From: Methanofollis ethanolicus
Lineage (GTDB): Archaea; Halobacteriota; Methanomicrobia; Methanomicrobiales; Methanofollaceae
Assembly (NCBI RefSeq): GCF_001571385.1
Contig: NZ_BCNW01000001.1
Location: 124,001 to 188,000 of the forward strand
Direction of reading: 5' to 3'
Length of the DNA: 64,000 nucleotides
The translations under genes were made by a program, and so were the position numbers. Under the pieces are notes generated by a model. That model did no database searches and was not told where the DNA came from. It saw nothing but the letters and a program-made list of their open reading frames with translations. Positions 1 through 9,401 of this stretch are shown in pieces (positions within the stretch are counted from its first letter, which is position 1; the number at the start of each line of letters is the position of its first letter).

Positions 1-333
1 GCCGGGGGACTACCTCGAAAACCCACAGTTTTCTCGACTCCCTCCGGTCGTTCCCCCGGACCCCCGAAACAGGATAGGGTTGGGGAAGAGAGATCCTGAT
101 GAAGGAGATTGCCCTCCACCCCCTATCGCAATGATGGGGGATCGGGGGGAGGGAGCGATAGCGACCGTGAGAAAATCTCTGATTTTCGAGTGGCGAACGC
201 AGGGAGCCAAGAAGACCCATCGGGTCTTCGCTGAAACCCCCCGGACAAGACGCCAGAACGGGATTTTTCAGAACCGAATGTGAGTCCTTTCATCGGCGTG
301 CATGAAGGTTCGGATCAGTTTTGGGATGACCTC
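1..333. repeat. Type C inverted-repeat element, cut by window start
   Basis: Right part of a dispersed non-coding element. It ends in AGTTTTGGGATGACCTC (317-333), the same terminus as the copies at 6442-6833 (inverted) and 19110-19543 (direct). Bases 1-100 are nearly the reverse complement of 6590-6705. An approximately 40-bp hairpin module (about 12-53) is present here but absent at the matching place in the 19.2 kb copy. Two similar hairpin units follow at about 146-235. The open frames here are short and disagree between copies, so I read it as non-coding. Confidence 0.8.
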
Positions 334-525
334 CATGAAAACCACCAGGGTAGTTTTCAACGAACCGCCTCAAACTTCGTCTCATCAGCGGTTCTACAGA
401 GCCAATTTTCTCAACGTCCTTCAGTCGTCCGGAAAGAATTGAATCAGGGAAGACAGAGCCCCAGACCCGACGGTGGAGAGTGCCTTCCCATTCTCGCACG
501 GAAAGGTGACGCTCGAAAAAAAGTA
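334..525. other. Gene-free stretch with a solitary element end
   Basis: No convincing gene. TTCTACAGAGCC at 392-403 matches the right terminus of the type A elements (for example 62839-62851), but no left end is seen nearby, so it is probably a relic. Confidence 0.4.
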
Positions 526-1176
526 TTACTCGCTCTCGGCACCTTCGGCCGGAGAGCGCTTCCCCTTCCACTCGCCCTTGAGTTCAGGATATTCTGCGAG
601 GATCTTGGATACCGTGCTCCTGCTCACGCTGAACATCCGGCAGATCTGGGAGATACTCGTGCCGGAACGACGGACGGTGATCAGTGCCTCGATCTGTCCG
701 TCGTTCAGGGCACGTGGCCGACCGATAGTGCCCCGAGATCCGGACTCCGGACGTACCGGAGTGCGGGCCGCTTTCTTCAGCGTCTCCATGCAGGGGGTCA
801 TGTACTCGACAAAATTCCTGACAGCCATGATCCTGAGTGCGGGGTCGTCGGGGTAGCCGAAAAAGTCATCCTTCGCAAAGTAGGGGACAAAACCTTCTTC
901 GACAAGGGCCCTCAACTCCTCAACCTCGAACTCCAGATTTTTTGCAAGAGCGGGGAGGTCGGGAAAAAGAAGGTGTTCAACCCTGTTTTCCCGTGCATAT
1001 TCAAGCATCTGCTGATAGCCTTCGCGCATCCTGGGAGCAGTGCCGGTCATTCGATGGTCACTGAAGAATTTATTAACGGTAAACCGATATTTGCAAAATT
1101 CATCAATGATCTCTTTTTGATGCTCCGGGTCGCCCCTTTTCCGCGTGGTAAGGTAGGCTACGGCATCCTTTTTCAT
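526..1176 (-). CDS. Serine-recombinase-like protein with C-terminal helix-turn-helix
   Basis: 216 aa. The N-terminal part (about residues 1-130) looks like a resolvase/invertase catalytic fold: beta strand at AVAYLTT, a DEF-containing helix, then a conserved hydrophobic core. The C-terminal part (about 155-205) is a Hin-type helix-turn-helix (SISQICRMFSVSRSTVSKIL). Active resolvases carry the nucleophile in a YxRVS motif. Here the matching place reads AYLTTRKRGD, with threonine and no serine, and the usual downstream arginines are hard to place, so recombinase activity is doubtful and a DNA-binding role is possible. A TATA-like ACTATATG lies about 27 bases upstream of the ATG, which suggests a leaderless message. 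It sits next to a type C repeat; no functional link is shown. Confidence 0.7.
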   Translation of the reverse strand: MKKDAVAYLTTRKRGDPEHQKEIIDEFCKYRFTVNKFFSDHRMTGTAPRMREGYQQMLEYARENRVEHLLFPDLPALAKNLEFEVEELRALVEEGFVPYFAKDDFFGYPDDPALRIMAVRNFVEYMTPCMETLKKAARTPVRPESGSRGTIGRPRALNDGQIEALITVRRSGTSISQICRMFSVSRSTVSKILAEYPELKGEWKGKRSPAEGAESE

Positions 1177-1318
1177 ATGAAATATTCAAATTCGAGAACA
1201 TATAGTTTTTACGTTTTTCGATCAAGACCTGCCACAACTTTGGAACAATTTCAAAATGGTGAGGGGGGAGCATCCCCGTTTTCAGGCCCAATCAGGCAAA
1301 CAAGCAAAAACGCGGCGA

Positions 1319-1990
1319 TCAGGCAGATCTCTCTTCCCACTGTTCGAGAACCTCTTTTCCCTCGATGAAAACCAGACCGTGATCACGGGCATAGGCCCGT
1401 GCATCCTCCTTGGAAAGGGCAAGACCGGTCTCGTCATCAAGCATCTCACAGACGACAAGGGCCGGGGTCACCCCGGCCATAGCGGCGAGGGCGATCGAAA
1501 GCTCGGTCTGGCCCCTGCGGACATCGAGCAACCCTTCGGCGGCCCGGAGGAGGGCAACGTGGCCGGGAGTCCTGAACTCTGCCTTGAAGTCGTGCCCGCC
1601 GCCGTTGAGGGACTTGTGTACCTGGTCGGCGATGGCATTGATGGTCGTCGCACGGTCGCGGTCAGGGATGCCGGTATAGGTGCTCCGGTGGTTCACCCAG
1701 ATCGAGAAGGACGAGTGGTTCTTACGGTCGTACGGGATGTCGCCGAGGTGTTCGACGGCCTCGAAGTCGTGAAGCAGATCGGAGGCGAAGGGGAGGCCGA
1801 GCCTCTTTGCAGCTTCCGGGTGAACGGCGGTACAGATGAGGCCACCGCCATCTTTCCGCATCGTCAGCACGTCGTGCGGGGTGACGGCCTCGGCGCAGAT
1901 AACAAGGTCGGTCTCGCGTTCACGGTCGTCAAAGTCATAGAGCAGGATAAATTTGCCCGCCTTCAGGGCGGCACATGCGTCTTCAATCAT
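1319..1990 (-). CDS. ribB: 3,4-dihydroxy-2-butanone 4-phosphate synthase
   Basis: 223 aa, normal length for the single-domain enzyme. It converts ribulose 5-phosphate into 3,4-dihydroxy-2-butanone 4-phosphate plus formate, the four-carbon unit of riboflavin. The acidic metal-binding loop DFDDRERETDLV lies near residues 19-30, and the internal HPEAAKRLGLPFASDLL and RTPGHVALLRAAEGL segments are typical of the family. It overlaps the end of the upstream gene rbkR by 8 bases, so the two are co-transcribed. In other archaea RbkR controls ribB, which fits this arrangement. Confidence 0.93.
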   Translation of the reverse strand: MIEDACAALKAGKFILLYDFDDRERETDLVICAEAVTPHDVLTMRKDGGGLICTAVHPEAAKRLGLPFASDLLHDFEAVEHLGDIPYDRKNHSSFSIWVNHRSTYTGIPDRDRATTINAIADQVHKSLNGGGHDFKAEFRTPGHVALLRAAEGLLDVRRGQTELSIALAAMAGVTPALVVCEMLDDETGLALSKEDARAYARDHGLVFIEGKEVLEQWEERSA

Positions 1991-2651
1991 GGGTAACCTC
2001 TACCTGTACACTATCGTTGTCATGCAGTCCGAATGTCTCGCGCAAAGGGGCCGGCGAGATGATCTCGATAATCTCTTCCGGGTAGTGACTCCGTCCGGGT
2101 TCGATGATCGCACCCGGGCAGTCCCCGATTCTACACGGGAGACATCGTGCGTTTCCAAAAGATCTGCCGTCGGCCTCGAAGCCCTCGATCCCGATCCAGA
2201 CCAGTCCTTCCAGGCGACGCTTCACCCGGACACTTTCAGGGTCCAGGCGAACATTGAGCGTGCCGGGATAGGCATCAAATCCAAGTTTTTCGAGGAATTG
2301 CTCACGGTACTGGGGGTGGTCGATATAGTACCGTCCCTCGCCAAGGCCGCTGATCACTGTCCCTTTGAGGATATAGTACCCTCCCTCCGGCGAAAATATC
2401 CGCGTGTACGCCGAGAACTCGTGCCGCAATTCCTCCTCGCCTGCAGGGGCGACGGCGACGTACTGACCGTCAGGCCTGACGGTGCGCGTGATCAGTCCGG
2501 TTGCTTCGAGTGACTTCAGGCGACGGGAAGCCGTCTGCGGACTGATGTTCAGGGCATTCGCCAGAGACTGCGAGGACATCCAGGCCGAGCTCCTCAGGCC
2601 GCCCATGAGCGCAACGACCTTTAAGCACTGCAGATCTCCTGCATCCATCAT
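1983..2651 (-). CDS. rbkR: RbkR: HTH regulator fused to CTP-dependent riboflavin kinase
   Basis: 222 aa from the ATG at 2651. A winged helix-turn-helix (about residues 5-85, including SLANALNISPQTASRRLKSL) is followed by the archaeal CTP-dependent riboflavin kinase domain (about 90-222), marked by GEGRYYIDHPQYREQF, GTLNVRL and CRIGDCPGAIIEP. The kinase makes FMN from riboflavin with CTP. The fused form is known as RbkR, a repressor/activator of riboflavin genes in archaea. A TATA-like element sits about 27 bases before the ATG at 2651, so a leaderless start there is preferred over GTG 2660. It is transcribed ahead of ribB with overlapping ends. Confidence 0.9.
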   Translation of the reverse strand: MMDAGDLQCLKVVALMGGLRSSAWMSSQSLANALNISPQTASRRLKSLEATGLITRTVRPDGQYVAVAPAGEEELRHEFSAYTRIFSPEGGYYILKGTVISGLGEGRYYIDHPQYREQFLEKLGFDAYPGTLNVRLDPESVRVKRRLEGLVWIGIEGFEADGRSFGNARCLPCRIGDCPGAIIEPGRSHYPEEIIEIISPAPLRETFGLHDNDSVQVEVTHD

Positions 2652-2673
2652 ACACACCACAATTGAGATGCAT

Positions 2674-2683
2674 CCTATATATG
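2674..2683 (-). promoter_or_regulatory. TATA box of the rbkR-ribB operon
   Basis: CATATATAGG on the minus strand, centred about 27 bases before ATG 2651, the usual archaeal distance to a start site. The flanking sequence has related GTCAATCG and GATTGTCG blocks at about 2687-2717 that might be regulator sites, but they do not form a clean palindrome. Confidence 0.5.
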
Positions 2684-2763
2684 AGTTGTCAATCGGAAAA
2701 TGTCGTAGATTGTCGATGTGCGATTCGTTAATTTTTTAATGTGCGTGATTGATATCTACAACC

Positions 2764-3474
2764 ATGAACTCCGAACTGCGTAAGCAGCTTGCTGAGAAGA
2801 TGGCAGGTGAGATTACGCTCTCGGACTCACCGGGGAAAGCGCTGAAAAAATGGCGCATGAGTTTCGACATCCCCCAGGGGGTACTCTCAGAGAGGCTCGG
2901 CGTCTCTCCTTCGGTCATCTCCGACTACGAGGGAGGAAGGCGAAAAAGCCCCGGAACCGCCGTCGTCGGCAAGATCGTCGACACAATCCTCGCAATCGAC
3001 GAGGAGAACGGCGGCAGACATATCCAGCGGTTTTCGAGAATTCTCTTCACCAACATCGACGAGGATGTCATCTACGACATCCACGACTACGCCTCCGCAG
3101 TCCAGTTGACCGACCTCGCGAAGGCCATCGGCGCCCGCACGCTCTGCGGCACCCTCGACCTCTCGATCTTCGGGTATACCGTGGTCAACAGCCTCAATGC
3201 GATCCTGCAACTCTCTGCAAATGAGTTCAACAGGATCTACGGGTGGAGCACGGAGCGTGCACTCATTTTCACGAATGTCTCGACCGGGAAATCTCCCTTC
3301 GTGGCGATCCGGGTGACCCCCTTCAAGCCGCGCTGCGTCATCCTCCAGGGACTGGAGGTAGAGCAGGTTCACCCGCTCGTTCCCCGTCTTGCTGAACGGG
3401 ACCGGATAACCGTCCTGTGCACATCGATGGACGTCGAATCTATTGTCAACACCTTGAGGGAAAAGGAATGGTAG
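2764..3474 (+). CDS. XRE-type transcriptional regulator ahead of mevalonate genes
   Basis: 236 aa. An XRE/Cro helix-turn-helix lies at about residues 18-72 ([20 protein letters not shown], then [16 protein letters not shown]), followed by an archaeal-specific C-terminal domain of about 160 aa. The layout is that of the archaeal regulators classed as COG1709. Its stop overlaps the start of HMG-CoA synthase by 7 bases, so it is the first gene of the mevalonate operon and may sense an isoprenoid or acyl-CoA signal; that is inference from context only. ATG 2764 fits the domain start better than the upstream in-frame codons. Confidence 0.8.
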   Translation: MNSELRKQLAEKMAGEITLSDSPGKALKKWRMSFDIPQGVLSERLGVSPSVISDYEGGRRKSPGTAVVGKIVDTILAIDEENGGRHIQRFSRILFTNIDEDVIYDIHDYASAVQLTDLAKAIGARTLCGTLDLSIFGYTVVNSLNAILQLSANEFNRIYGWSTERALIFTNVSTGKSPFVAIRVTPFKPRCVILQGLEVEQVHPLVPRLAERDRITVLCTSMDVESIVNTLREKEW

Positions 3475-4523
3475 GCATCATTACGTACGGGGCATATATC
3501 CCCCGCTTCCGGATCAAAGTCGAGGAGATCGCCCGGGTCTGGGGCGACAACCCCAAAGACATCTCCGGTGGCCTCGGCGTCAGGGAAAAATCGGTCCCTG
3601 ACATGGACGAGGACACCGCCACGATCGCCGTCGAGGCGACACGCAACGCACTCCGCAGGAGAGACGTCGACCGCGACGCCATCGGCGCCATCTACGTCGG
3701 GTCAGAGTCCCACCCCTATGCCGTCAAGCCAACGGCCGCGACGGTGGGGGCTGCCATCCAGGCGACCCCGGTAATGACCGCGGCCGACTACGAGTTTGCA
3801 TGCAAGGCCGGCACGGCAGGCATGCAGACCTGCATGGGCCTCGTCGGGAGCGACATGGTCAGGTACGGCGTCGCCGTCGGCGCCGACGTGGCGCAGGGCG
3901 CGCCCGGCGACGCCCTGGAGTACACGGCCGCCGCAGGCGGGGCCACAATGATCATCGGCAAGGACGACCCCATCGCGGAGATCAACCACACCTGCTCGTT
4001 CACGACCGACACCCCCGACTTCTGGCGGCGCGAGGGGCAGGCGTACCCCCGCCACGGCGGACGGTTCACCGGCGACCCCGGCTACTTCAAGCATGTCCAG
4101 GGTGCGGCCCGGATGATGCTCGAACAGAGAGGGACAAAGCCCTCTGACTATGACTATGCCGTCTTCCACCAGCCGAACGCGAAGTTCCCCCAGAGAGTCG
4201 CCGGCATGCTCGGCTTCACCAGGGAGCAGATCGCACCCGGCCTGGTGGTGCCGCGCCTTGGCAACACCTACTCTGGCGCTTCGATGGTCGGGCTTGCCGC
4301 CACCCTCGATATCGCAAAGCCCGGCGACCGCATCTTCGTGACCTCCTTCGGCTCGGGAGCAGGGAGCGACGCCTTCGACATCACCGTCACTGACAGGATT
4401 ACGGACACCGCAGTCTTCGACAGGGCGGCGGCCCCCTCTGTGGAGCAACTCCTGGCCAACCCGATCTATCTTGACTACGCACATTACGCCAAACACAAGG
4501 GTAAGATCATGGTGCAAAAATGA
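3468..4523 (+). CDS. Hydroxymethylglutaryl-CoA synthase
   Basis: 351 aa, the usual archaeal length. It condenses acetyl-CoA with acetoacetyl-CoA to HMG-CoA in the mevalonate route to isoprenoid membrane lipids. The nucleophilic cysteine is C112 in [11 protein letters not shown], and the catalytic histidine is H234 in FHQPNAKFP. The ATG at 3468 has a GAGGG ribosome site 7 bases upstream and overlaps the preceding regulator gene. The stop overlaps the thiolase start as ATGA. In methanogens this enzyme forms a complex with thiolase and a DUF35 protein that channels acetoacetyl-CoA, and all three genes are adjacent here. Confidence 0.95.
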   Translation: MVGIITYGAYIPRFRIKVEEIARVWGDNPKDISGGLGVREKSVPDMDEDTATIAVEATRNALRRRDVDRDAIGAIYVGSESHPYAVKPTAATVGAAIQATPVMTAADYEFACKAGTAGMQTCMGLVGSDMVRYGVAVGADVAQGAPGDALEYTAAAGGATMIIGKDDPIAEINHTCSFTTDTPDFWRREGQAYPRHGGRFTGDPGYFKHVQGAARMMLEQRGTKPSDYDYAVFHQPNAKFPQRVAGMLGFTREQIAPGLVVPRLGNTYSGASMVGLAATLDIAKPGDRIFVTSFGSGAGSDAFDITVTDRITDTAVFDRAAAPSVEQLLANPIYLDYAHYAKHKGKIMVQK

Positions 4524-5686
4524 GAGACGTAGCAGTTATCGGGATCGGATGCACCAAATTCGGCGAATGGTGGGACCGTTCCTTCAGGAACCTCATTGTC
4601 GAGGCAGGCGTCATGGCGATCGAGGACGCCAACCTTGCAGGCGAACAGATCGACGCCATGTACGTCGGAAACATGAGTGCTGGCCGGTTCATCGAGCAGG
4701 AACACATCGGTGCCCTGATCGCCGACTATGCCGGTCTCGCCGCAGAACATATCCCTGCGACGCGGGTCGAGGCCGCCTGCGCATCAGGCGGTCTCGCCTT
4801 CCGTGACGCGGTGACCGCGGTCGCAAGCGGGATGTCCAACATCGTCGTCGCCGCCGGCGTCGAGAAGATGACGGACGTGGACACGAGCATGTCCACAGAC
4901 GCCCTTGCCGGCGCCGCAGACCGCGAATGGGAGGGCTTTGTCGGGGCGACCTTCCCGGGTCTGTATGCGATGATCGCCAACGATTACATGCACCGCTACC
5001 CCCTCACCCGGGAGCAGCTCGCGCAGGTCGCTGTGAAGAACCACTACAATGGCGCAAGGAACCCGATCGCACAGTTCCAGAAGGAGATCACCATCGACAC
5101 CGTGCTGAACTCGACCCTCGTCGCCGACCCCCTGCGTCTCTTCGACTGCTCGCCGATCTCCGACGGAGCCGCGGCTGTGGTCGTCGCACCCCTGGAGATG
5201 GCGAAGAAGTTCACCGATACGCCGATCAAGGTGCTGGCGACAGCACAGGCAAGCGACACCATCGCCCTCCACGACCGCCGCGACATCTCGACGCTGGACG
5301 CAAGCGTGGCGGCAGGCAACCGGGCCTTCAAGATGGCAGGGCTTGAACGCAAGGACATCGACTTTGTGGAAGTCCACGACTGCTTCACCATCGCCGAGAT
5401 CTGCGCCATCGAAGACCTCGGCTTCTGCAAAAAGGGCGAGGCAGGGAAACTCACCGAGGAAGGGATCACCGCCCTCGGGGGCAGACTGCCGGTGAACACG
5501 AGCGGCGGGCTGAAGGCCTGCGGCCACCCTGTCGGGGCGACAGGCATCAAGCAGGTCTGCGAGTCGGTCCTTCAACTCCGCGGCGAGGCCGGAAAGAGGC
5601 AGATCGACGGGGCCGAGATCGGCATGACGCACAATGTCGGCGGCACGGGCGCGACGGTCGCCGTTCACATCTTCGGGAGGGACTGA
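4520..5686 (+). CDS. Acetyl-CoA acetyltransferase (archaeal thiolase)
   Basis: 388 aa. It supplies acetoacetyl-CoA from two acetyl-CoA. The acylated cysteine is C87 in [21 protein letters not shown] and the C-terminal CGHPVGATG carry the remaining thiolase active-site residues. It belongs to the SCP2-like archaeal thiolase group rather than bacterial AtoB. It starts in a 4-base overlap with HMG-CoA synthase and ends one base before the DUF35 gene, consistent with the three-protein complex. Confidence 0.94.
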   Translation: MRDVAVIGIGCTKFGEWWDRSFRNLIVEAGVMAIEDANLAGEQIDAMYVGNMSAGRFIEQEHIGALIADYAGLAAEHIPATRVEAACASGGLAFRDAVTAVASGMSNIVVAAGVEKMTDVDTSMSTDALAGAADREWEGFVGATFPGLYAMIANDYMHRYPLTREQLAQVAVKNHYNGARNPIAQFQKEITIDTVLNSTLVADPLRLFDCSPISDGAAAVVVAPLEMAKKFTDTPIKVLATAQASDTIALHDRRDISTLDASVAAGNRAFKMAGLERKDIDFVEVHDCFTIAEICAIEDLGFCKKGEAGKLTEEGITALGGRLPVNTSGGLKACGHPVGATGIKQVCESVLQLRGEAGKRQIDGAEIGMTHNVGGTGATVAVHIFGRD

Positions 5687-5687
5687 A

Positions 5688-6077
5688 ATGTCGGTACCAC
5701 GTTTCTGGAGAAAGATCCCGCAGCGCTACAACCTTGAGGGGACACACTGCGAGACCTGCGGCAGGTATTTCTTCCCGCCGCGGAACCTCTGCCCGACCTG
5801 CCGGCGCGAGGGGAAGATCGTCGAGCACACCTTCAAGGGCACAGGAAAGATCGTGACCTTCTCGGTGATCAGGTCGGCAAGCGACCAGTTTGCGAAACTC
5901 ACCCCATATGTCCTCGCCATCGTCGAACTCGACGAGGGGCCGAGGATGACGGCGCAGATCGTCTGCTCCCCTGAGGAGGCCTATATCGGCATGCCGGTCA
6001 CGTCGGTCTTCCGCAAACTCGGCACCGAGGGCGAGAGCGGCGTCATCTACTACGGCACGAAGTTCGTGCCGATGTGA
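5688..6077 (+). CDS. DUF35 OB-fold protein, scaffold of the thiolase/HMG-CoA synthase complex
   Basis: 129 aa. An N-terminal zinc-ribbon-like rubredoxin knuckle (CETCGRYFFPPRNLCPTC, about residues 20-37) is followed by an OB-fold with the GTGKIVTFSVI strand. Members encoded beside archaeal thiolase and HMG-CoA synthase bridge those enzymes and share a CoA site. The ATG at 5688 follows the thiolase stop directly. T-rich tracts downstream (about 6090-6106) probably terminate the operon. Confidence 0.9.
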   Translation: MSVPRFWRKIPQRYNLEGTHCETCGRYFFPPRNLCPTCRREGKIVEHTFKGTGKIVTFSVIRSASDQFAKLTPYVLAIVELDEGPRMTAQIVCSPEEAYIGMPVTSVFRKLGTEGESGVIYYGTKFVPM

Positions 6078-6172
6078 GACCCGATTCCTCCTTTTCTTTT
6101 TCAAAAAACTCCGATCCGAAAAAATCGGCGCCGTCCTCGATGCGGCGGCGCCACCAGATATGCGCTTTTATG

Positions 6173-6440
6173 GCTTTGTAGAATCAGGCATGAGTCAGGA
6201 GCACGCCTCAGGCATACCGCATGAACATTGTTCTGAGGAGTTCGTCTGGTCAACATGCCTTCCCGCACGCTCGCGCCGGGGGCGCTGCCCCCACACCCCG
6301 GGGATTGCGATAGGGCGGGGAAGGCAGAGGGCGGACCTCTCTGAAGGTGGTTTTGTCCTCTCCATCTCCATCTTGGGGTGCTCGTTGAGAGTCAAAGCCT
6401 CATGAAAACCCGGAGAACTGATCTTCTGGATCATTTTCAT
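6173..6440. repeat. Type B dispersed repeat
   Basis: Begins GGCTTTGTAGAATCAGGCAT and continues with segments also found at 50643-50790 (direct) and about 62400-62460 (inverted), including the shared phrases around GGCATGA, the CATGAA...TTGTYCTG region and CCTTCCCGCACRCTCGC. The right boundary is uncertain because a type C element follows at once. No credible gene lies in it. Confidence 0.6.
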
Positions 6441-6441
6441 G

Positions 6442-6833
6442 GAGGTCATCCCAGAACTGATCATACCCTCTGTCCTGTCGATGGAATGATCGGTATGTGG
6501 TTCTGAAAAATCCTGTTCTGGCGTCCTGTCCGGGAGGTTTCACCCCCCGGTCCCTCCCATCATTGCGATAGGGGGGGATGGCAATCTCCTTCATCCGGAT
6601 CTCTCGTCTCTCTTCCCCGACCCTATCCTGTTTCGGGGGTCCGGGGGAACGACCGGAGGGAGTCGAGAAAACTGTGGGTTTTCGAGGTAGTCCCCCGGCA
6701 GAGGTCCGGGGGAAGGCGGTGGTTTCGCACGATTTTTCAGGGAATTCAGGAAGACATCGACCCGATCATGAGATTTTCTCCCGGGTTCAGCATGCGGGGA
6801 AAGGGGAATGAACGAGAGTTTTGGGATATGCTC
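6442..6833. repeat. Type C inverted-repeat element (392 bp, inverted copy)
   Basis: Left end GAGGTCATCCCAGAACT (6442-6458) and right end AGTTTTGGGATATGCTC (6817-6833) form imperfect terminal inverted repeats. The interior is the reverse complement of the copies at 1-333 and 19110-19543. It carries the approximately 40-bp hairpin module at about 6650-6694, as the 1-333 copy does and the 19.2 kb copy does not. Confidence 0.8.
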
Positions 6834-6887
6834 ATGGTAAACCCTCATTCTCAGATCGATCTCTCCGCAGATTCCCTGAAGAGCGGT

Positions 6888-6950
6888 GCTGACCCCCTGC
6901 CTTCCCCCCCGGCACAGGCACTCCAGAACAGGATATCTACAGAGTTCTCT
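6888..6950. repeat. Internally deleted type A element remnant
   Basis: GCTGACCCCCTGCCTTCCCC joined directly to a tail ending TATCTACAGAG. Both parts match complete type A elements (for example 20412-20662) but the centre is missing. The rest of 6834-7020 shows no gene. Confidence 0.5.
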
Positions 6951-7020
6951 TCGTAAAGTGATCGCTCTACGCGACGACCCTACAGAGCCCCTAAAGAGCC
7001 CTTTTTCCAGAAACGGGGGA

Positions 7021-7947
7021 TTATTCCCCGACCACAATATCGTACACCGCGTGCCACTCGGCAGGCGAATAACTCCGCACCCGCCTCTCGACGACCCCGG
7101 CAACCGGGAAGGCGCGGATCGCGTCGAGGTACTTCCCCTCCTCGTCCTGGAGAGCGTAGAAGTGGATGGTGCCGCCAGGCCTGCAGAGGGCGAAGGCGGC
7201 GGAGAGGAAGTGAGATGACTCCATCGGGAGGTTCATGATCACCCTGTCGAAGGTCCGGCCGAAGATGCCGGGCAGGTGGGCGGCGTCGGCGATCATGGGC
7301 AGGACGTTCTTTTTCCTGTTCATCGCGATGTTCTCGCAGAGCAGAGAGACTGCCGCGGGGTTGAGGTCCGCGGCGACGACCAGGGAGGCCTGGTCGGCAA
7401 GGGAGATCGCGAAAGGCCCGACGCCCGCGAACATGTCGACCACACGCTCGCCCTCCCGCATCGCGGACCACACCCGCTGCCTCTCCGTGGAGAGGCGGGC
7501 CGAGAAGTAGGCGTGCGCAAGGTCCACCGCAAAACGGTGGCCGTGCTCGGTGACGACGGTCCGCGTCGTCTCCTCCCCGGCGAGGACGGCGAACTCCCGC
7601 GTCCGGAACTCCCCCTCCACCGGGCTCGTCGGGTACAGGACAGTGTGGAGAGACGGGCGGGAATGGAGCACCCGTTCGGCCCCCTCATTGTCCTCCTCAA
7701 GGAGGATCGCGATCCCGCCGACGAGTTCGTGGCGGGGAAGTTCCTCCCGCCCGGGGAACGCGGCGAAGACCCCTTTTTCAGCCCCGGCCGTCTCTCCCAG
7801 GAGAGGGAGGAGGAGATCCTCCCCCTCTACCCTCGGCCTGTGGGCCCGGTCCAGGAGTTCACGTGCAATCAGGTCCCGTCTCGCCTCTTCCGCATGTTTC
7901 TTTGCCACTCGCAGGCACCAGATCTCGTCGTCGTCCTCACCGTGCAT
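7021..7947 (-). CDS. trm5: tRNA (guanine-37-N1)-methyltransferase, Trm5 type
   Basis: 308 aa. It methylates N1 of G37 next to the tRNA anticodon with S-adenosylmethionine, which prevents +1 frameshifting. The Rossmann methyltransferase half (about 130-308) has the SAM motif DMFAGVGPFAISLA and the Trm5 signature MNLP in RVIMNLPMESSHF; LSTERQRV is also typical. The N-terminal part is the D1/D2-like region. The ATG at 7947 is preferred over the further upstream start because the extra 24 residues would overlap the divergent HMG-CoA reductase gene. Only 31 bases separate the two divergent starts. Confidence 0.88.
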   Translation of the reverse strand: MHGEDDDEIWCLRVAKKHAEEARRDLIARELLDRAHRPRVEGEDLLLPLLGETAGAEKGVFAAFPGREELPRHELVGGIAILLEEDNEGAERVLHSRPSLHTVLYPTSPVEGEFRTREFAVLAGEETTRTVVTEHGHRFAVDLAHAYFSARLSTERQRVWSAMREGERVVDMFAGVGPFAISLADQASLVVAADLNPAAVSLLCENIAMNRKKNVLPMIADAAHLPGIFGRTFDRVIMNLPMESSHFLSAAFALCRPGGTIHFYALQDEEGKYLDAIRAFPVAGVVERRVRSYSPAEWHAVYDIVVGE

Positions 7948-7978
7948 CTTTATCCCCAAAAATCCCGATACTGATCTC

Positions 7979-9187
7979 ATGGATGATGCTCTCGCAAGAC
8001 TAAAAAATGGAACTCTCAAACTCTACGCCCTGGAGGCCGAACTTCCGCCCGAAGAGGCCGTCAGGGTGAGGCGCGAGTATATCGAGGGGGAGAGCGGGGC
8101 CGACCTCGGTGCGCTCGGCACTTTCTCCATCGGCATCGACAGAGTGGTGAAGAGAAATATCGAGAACATGATCGGCGCCGTCCAGGTGCCGGTCGGCGTC
8201 GCCGGGCCTCTCCAGATCAACGGGGAATATGCGAGCGGCACCTACTGGCTCCCCCTCGCGACGACAGAGGGGGCGCTCGTCGCCTCGGCCAACAGGGGCG
8301 CCTCCGCAATCACGAAGGCGGGAGGGGCCGACGTCAGGGTCCTCGCCGACGCCATGACCCGGGCCCCTGTCTTTGCGGCCCGCGACATCGTGCATGCCAA
8401 GGGGGTCGCGGACTGGGCCGGGGCCCATCTCGCCGACCTCGCCGTTGCCGCCGAAAAGACCACCTCCCGCGGGAAACTCCTCTCCGTGACGCCGTACGTT
8501 GTCGGCACGAACGTCTTCCTCCGCTGCGCCTATGACACCAAGGACGCGATGGGCATGAACATGGCGACGATCGCCACGGCGGAGATCGCCGACCTCGTCG
8601 AGGCAGAGACAGGGGCCCGCCTTGTCGCCCTCTCCGGCAACATGGACGTCGACAAGAAACCCGCGGCCATGAACCTCATCGAGGGGAGGGGCAAGACCGT
8701 CGTCGCCGGGGTGCACCTCTCCGACGAGTTGATCCAGACGGTCCTCAAGACCGACGCAAAGACTCTCGCCGCGGTGAACTACCGCAAGAACCTCGTCGGG
8801 TCGGCACGGGCCGGTGCTCTCGGTTTCAACGCCCATGCCGCCAATATCATCGCCGCCCTGTACCTCGCCTGCGGGCAGGACGCCGCCCATGTGGTCGAGG
8901 GGAGCAGTGCGATCACCACCGTCGAGGAGACAGAGGGCGGGGCCTATGTTGCCGTCACCCTCCCGGCCGTGCAGGTAGGCACCGTCGGCGGCGGTACCGG
9001 GATCGACACCCAGGGCGCCTGCCTCACCCTCCTCGGCGTCAGAGGCGGCGGCGAGCCGGAAGGGACGCATGCAAAGGCTTTCGCCGAGATCGTCAGCGCA
9101 GGCGTCCTTGCAGGCGAACTCTCCCTCCTCGGCGCCCTCGCCGCCAACCACCTGGCCCGGGCCCACAAACAACTCGGCCGGGGATGA
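7979..9187 (+). CDS. hmgA: Hydroxymethylglutaryl-CoA reductase (NADPH)
   Basis: 402 aa, full length for the archaeal class I catalytic domain without a membrane anchor. It reduces HMG-CoA to mevalonate. Motifs visible are ENMIGAVQVPVGVAGP (substrate-binding), NMDVDKKPAAMN (catalytic Asp/Lys), EGSSAIT and GTVGGGT near the C-terminus, and the final NHLARAHKQL with the catalytic histidine region. It completes the first steps of the pathway begun at 3468-6077, but as a separate unit. A T-run at 9190-9196 is a likely terminator. Confidence 0.96.
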   Translation: MDDALARLKNGTLKLYALEAELPPEEAVRVRREYIEGESGADLGALGTFSIGIDRVVKRNIENMIGAVQVPVGVAGPLQINGEYASGTYWLPLATTEGALVASANRGASAITKAGGADVRVLADAMTRAPVFAARDIVHAKGVADWAGAHLADLAVAAEKTTSRGKLLSVTPYVVGTNVFLRCAYDTKDAMGMNMATIATAEIADLVEAETGARLVALSGNMDVDKKPAAMNLIEGRGKTVVAGVHLSDELIQTVLKTDAKTLAAVNYRKNLVGSARAGALGFNAHAANIIAALYLACGQDAAHVVEGSSAITTVEETEGGAYVAVTLPAVQVGTVGGGTGIDTQGACLTLLGVRGGGEPEGTHAKAFAEIVSAGVLAGELSLLGALAANHLARAHKQLGRG

Positions 9188-9401
9188 TCTTTTTTTCGGG
9201 GAGAAAAGAGGGTCCTGAGGGAGATTGTCATCTCTCCGGCCGGATGATGGGGGGGCCACAAAACGATGAATAACCCTCTTCCGCACTGTCCGGCCTCGAA
9301 CCCAGGAGAGGGTGGTTGTCAGAGAAATCGATCCACCGCCGTCCCCATTCCTATCCTGATAGTGGGGGGTCCGGGGGGCTTTGCCCCCTTGGCCATGCCC
9401 C

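Noticed and set aside
280-1368. 362-codon plus-strand frame at the left edge
   Set aside because: It runs antisense to the invertase-like gene and through the type C repeat; the translation has no domain.
3702-4517. Long minus-strand frames over HMG-CoA synthase and thiolase
   Set aside because: They are shadows of strongly conserved genes on the other strand and show no domain of their own.
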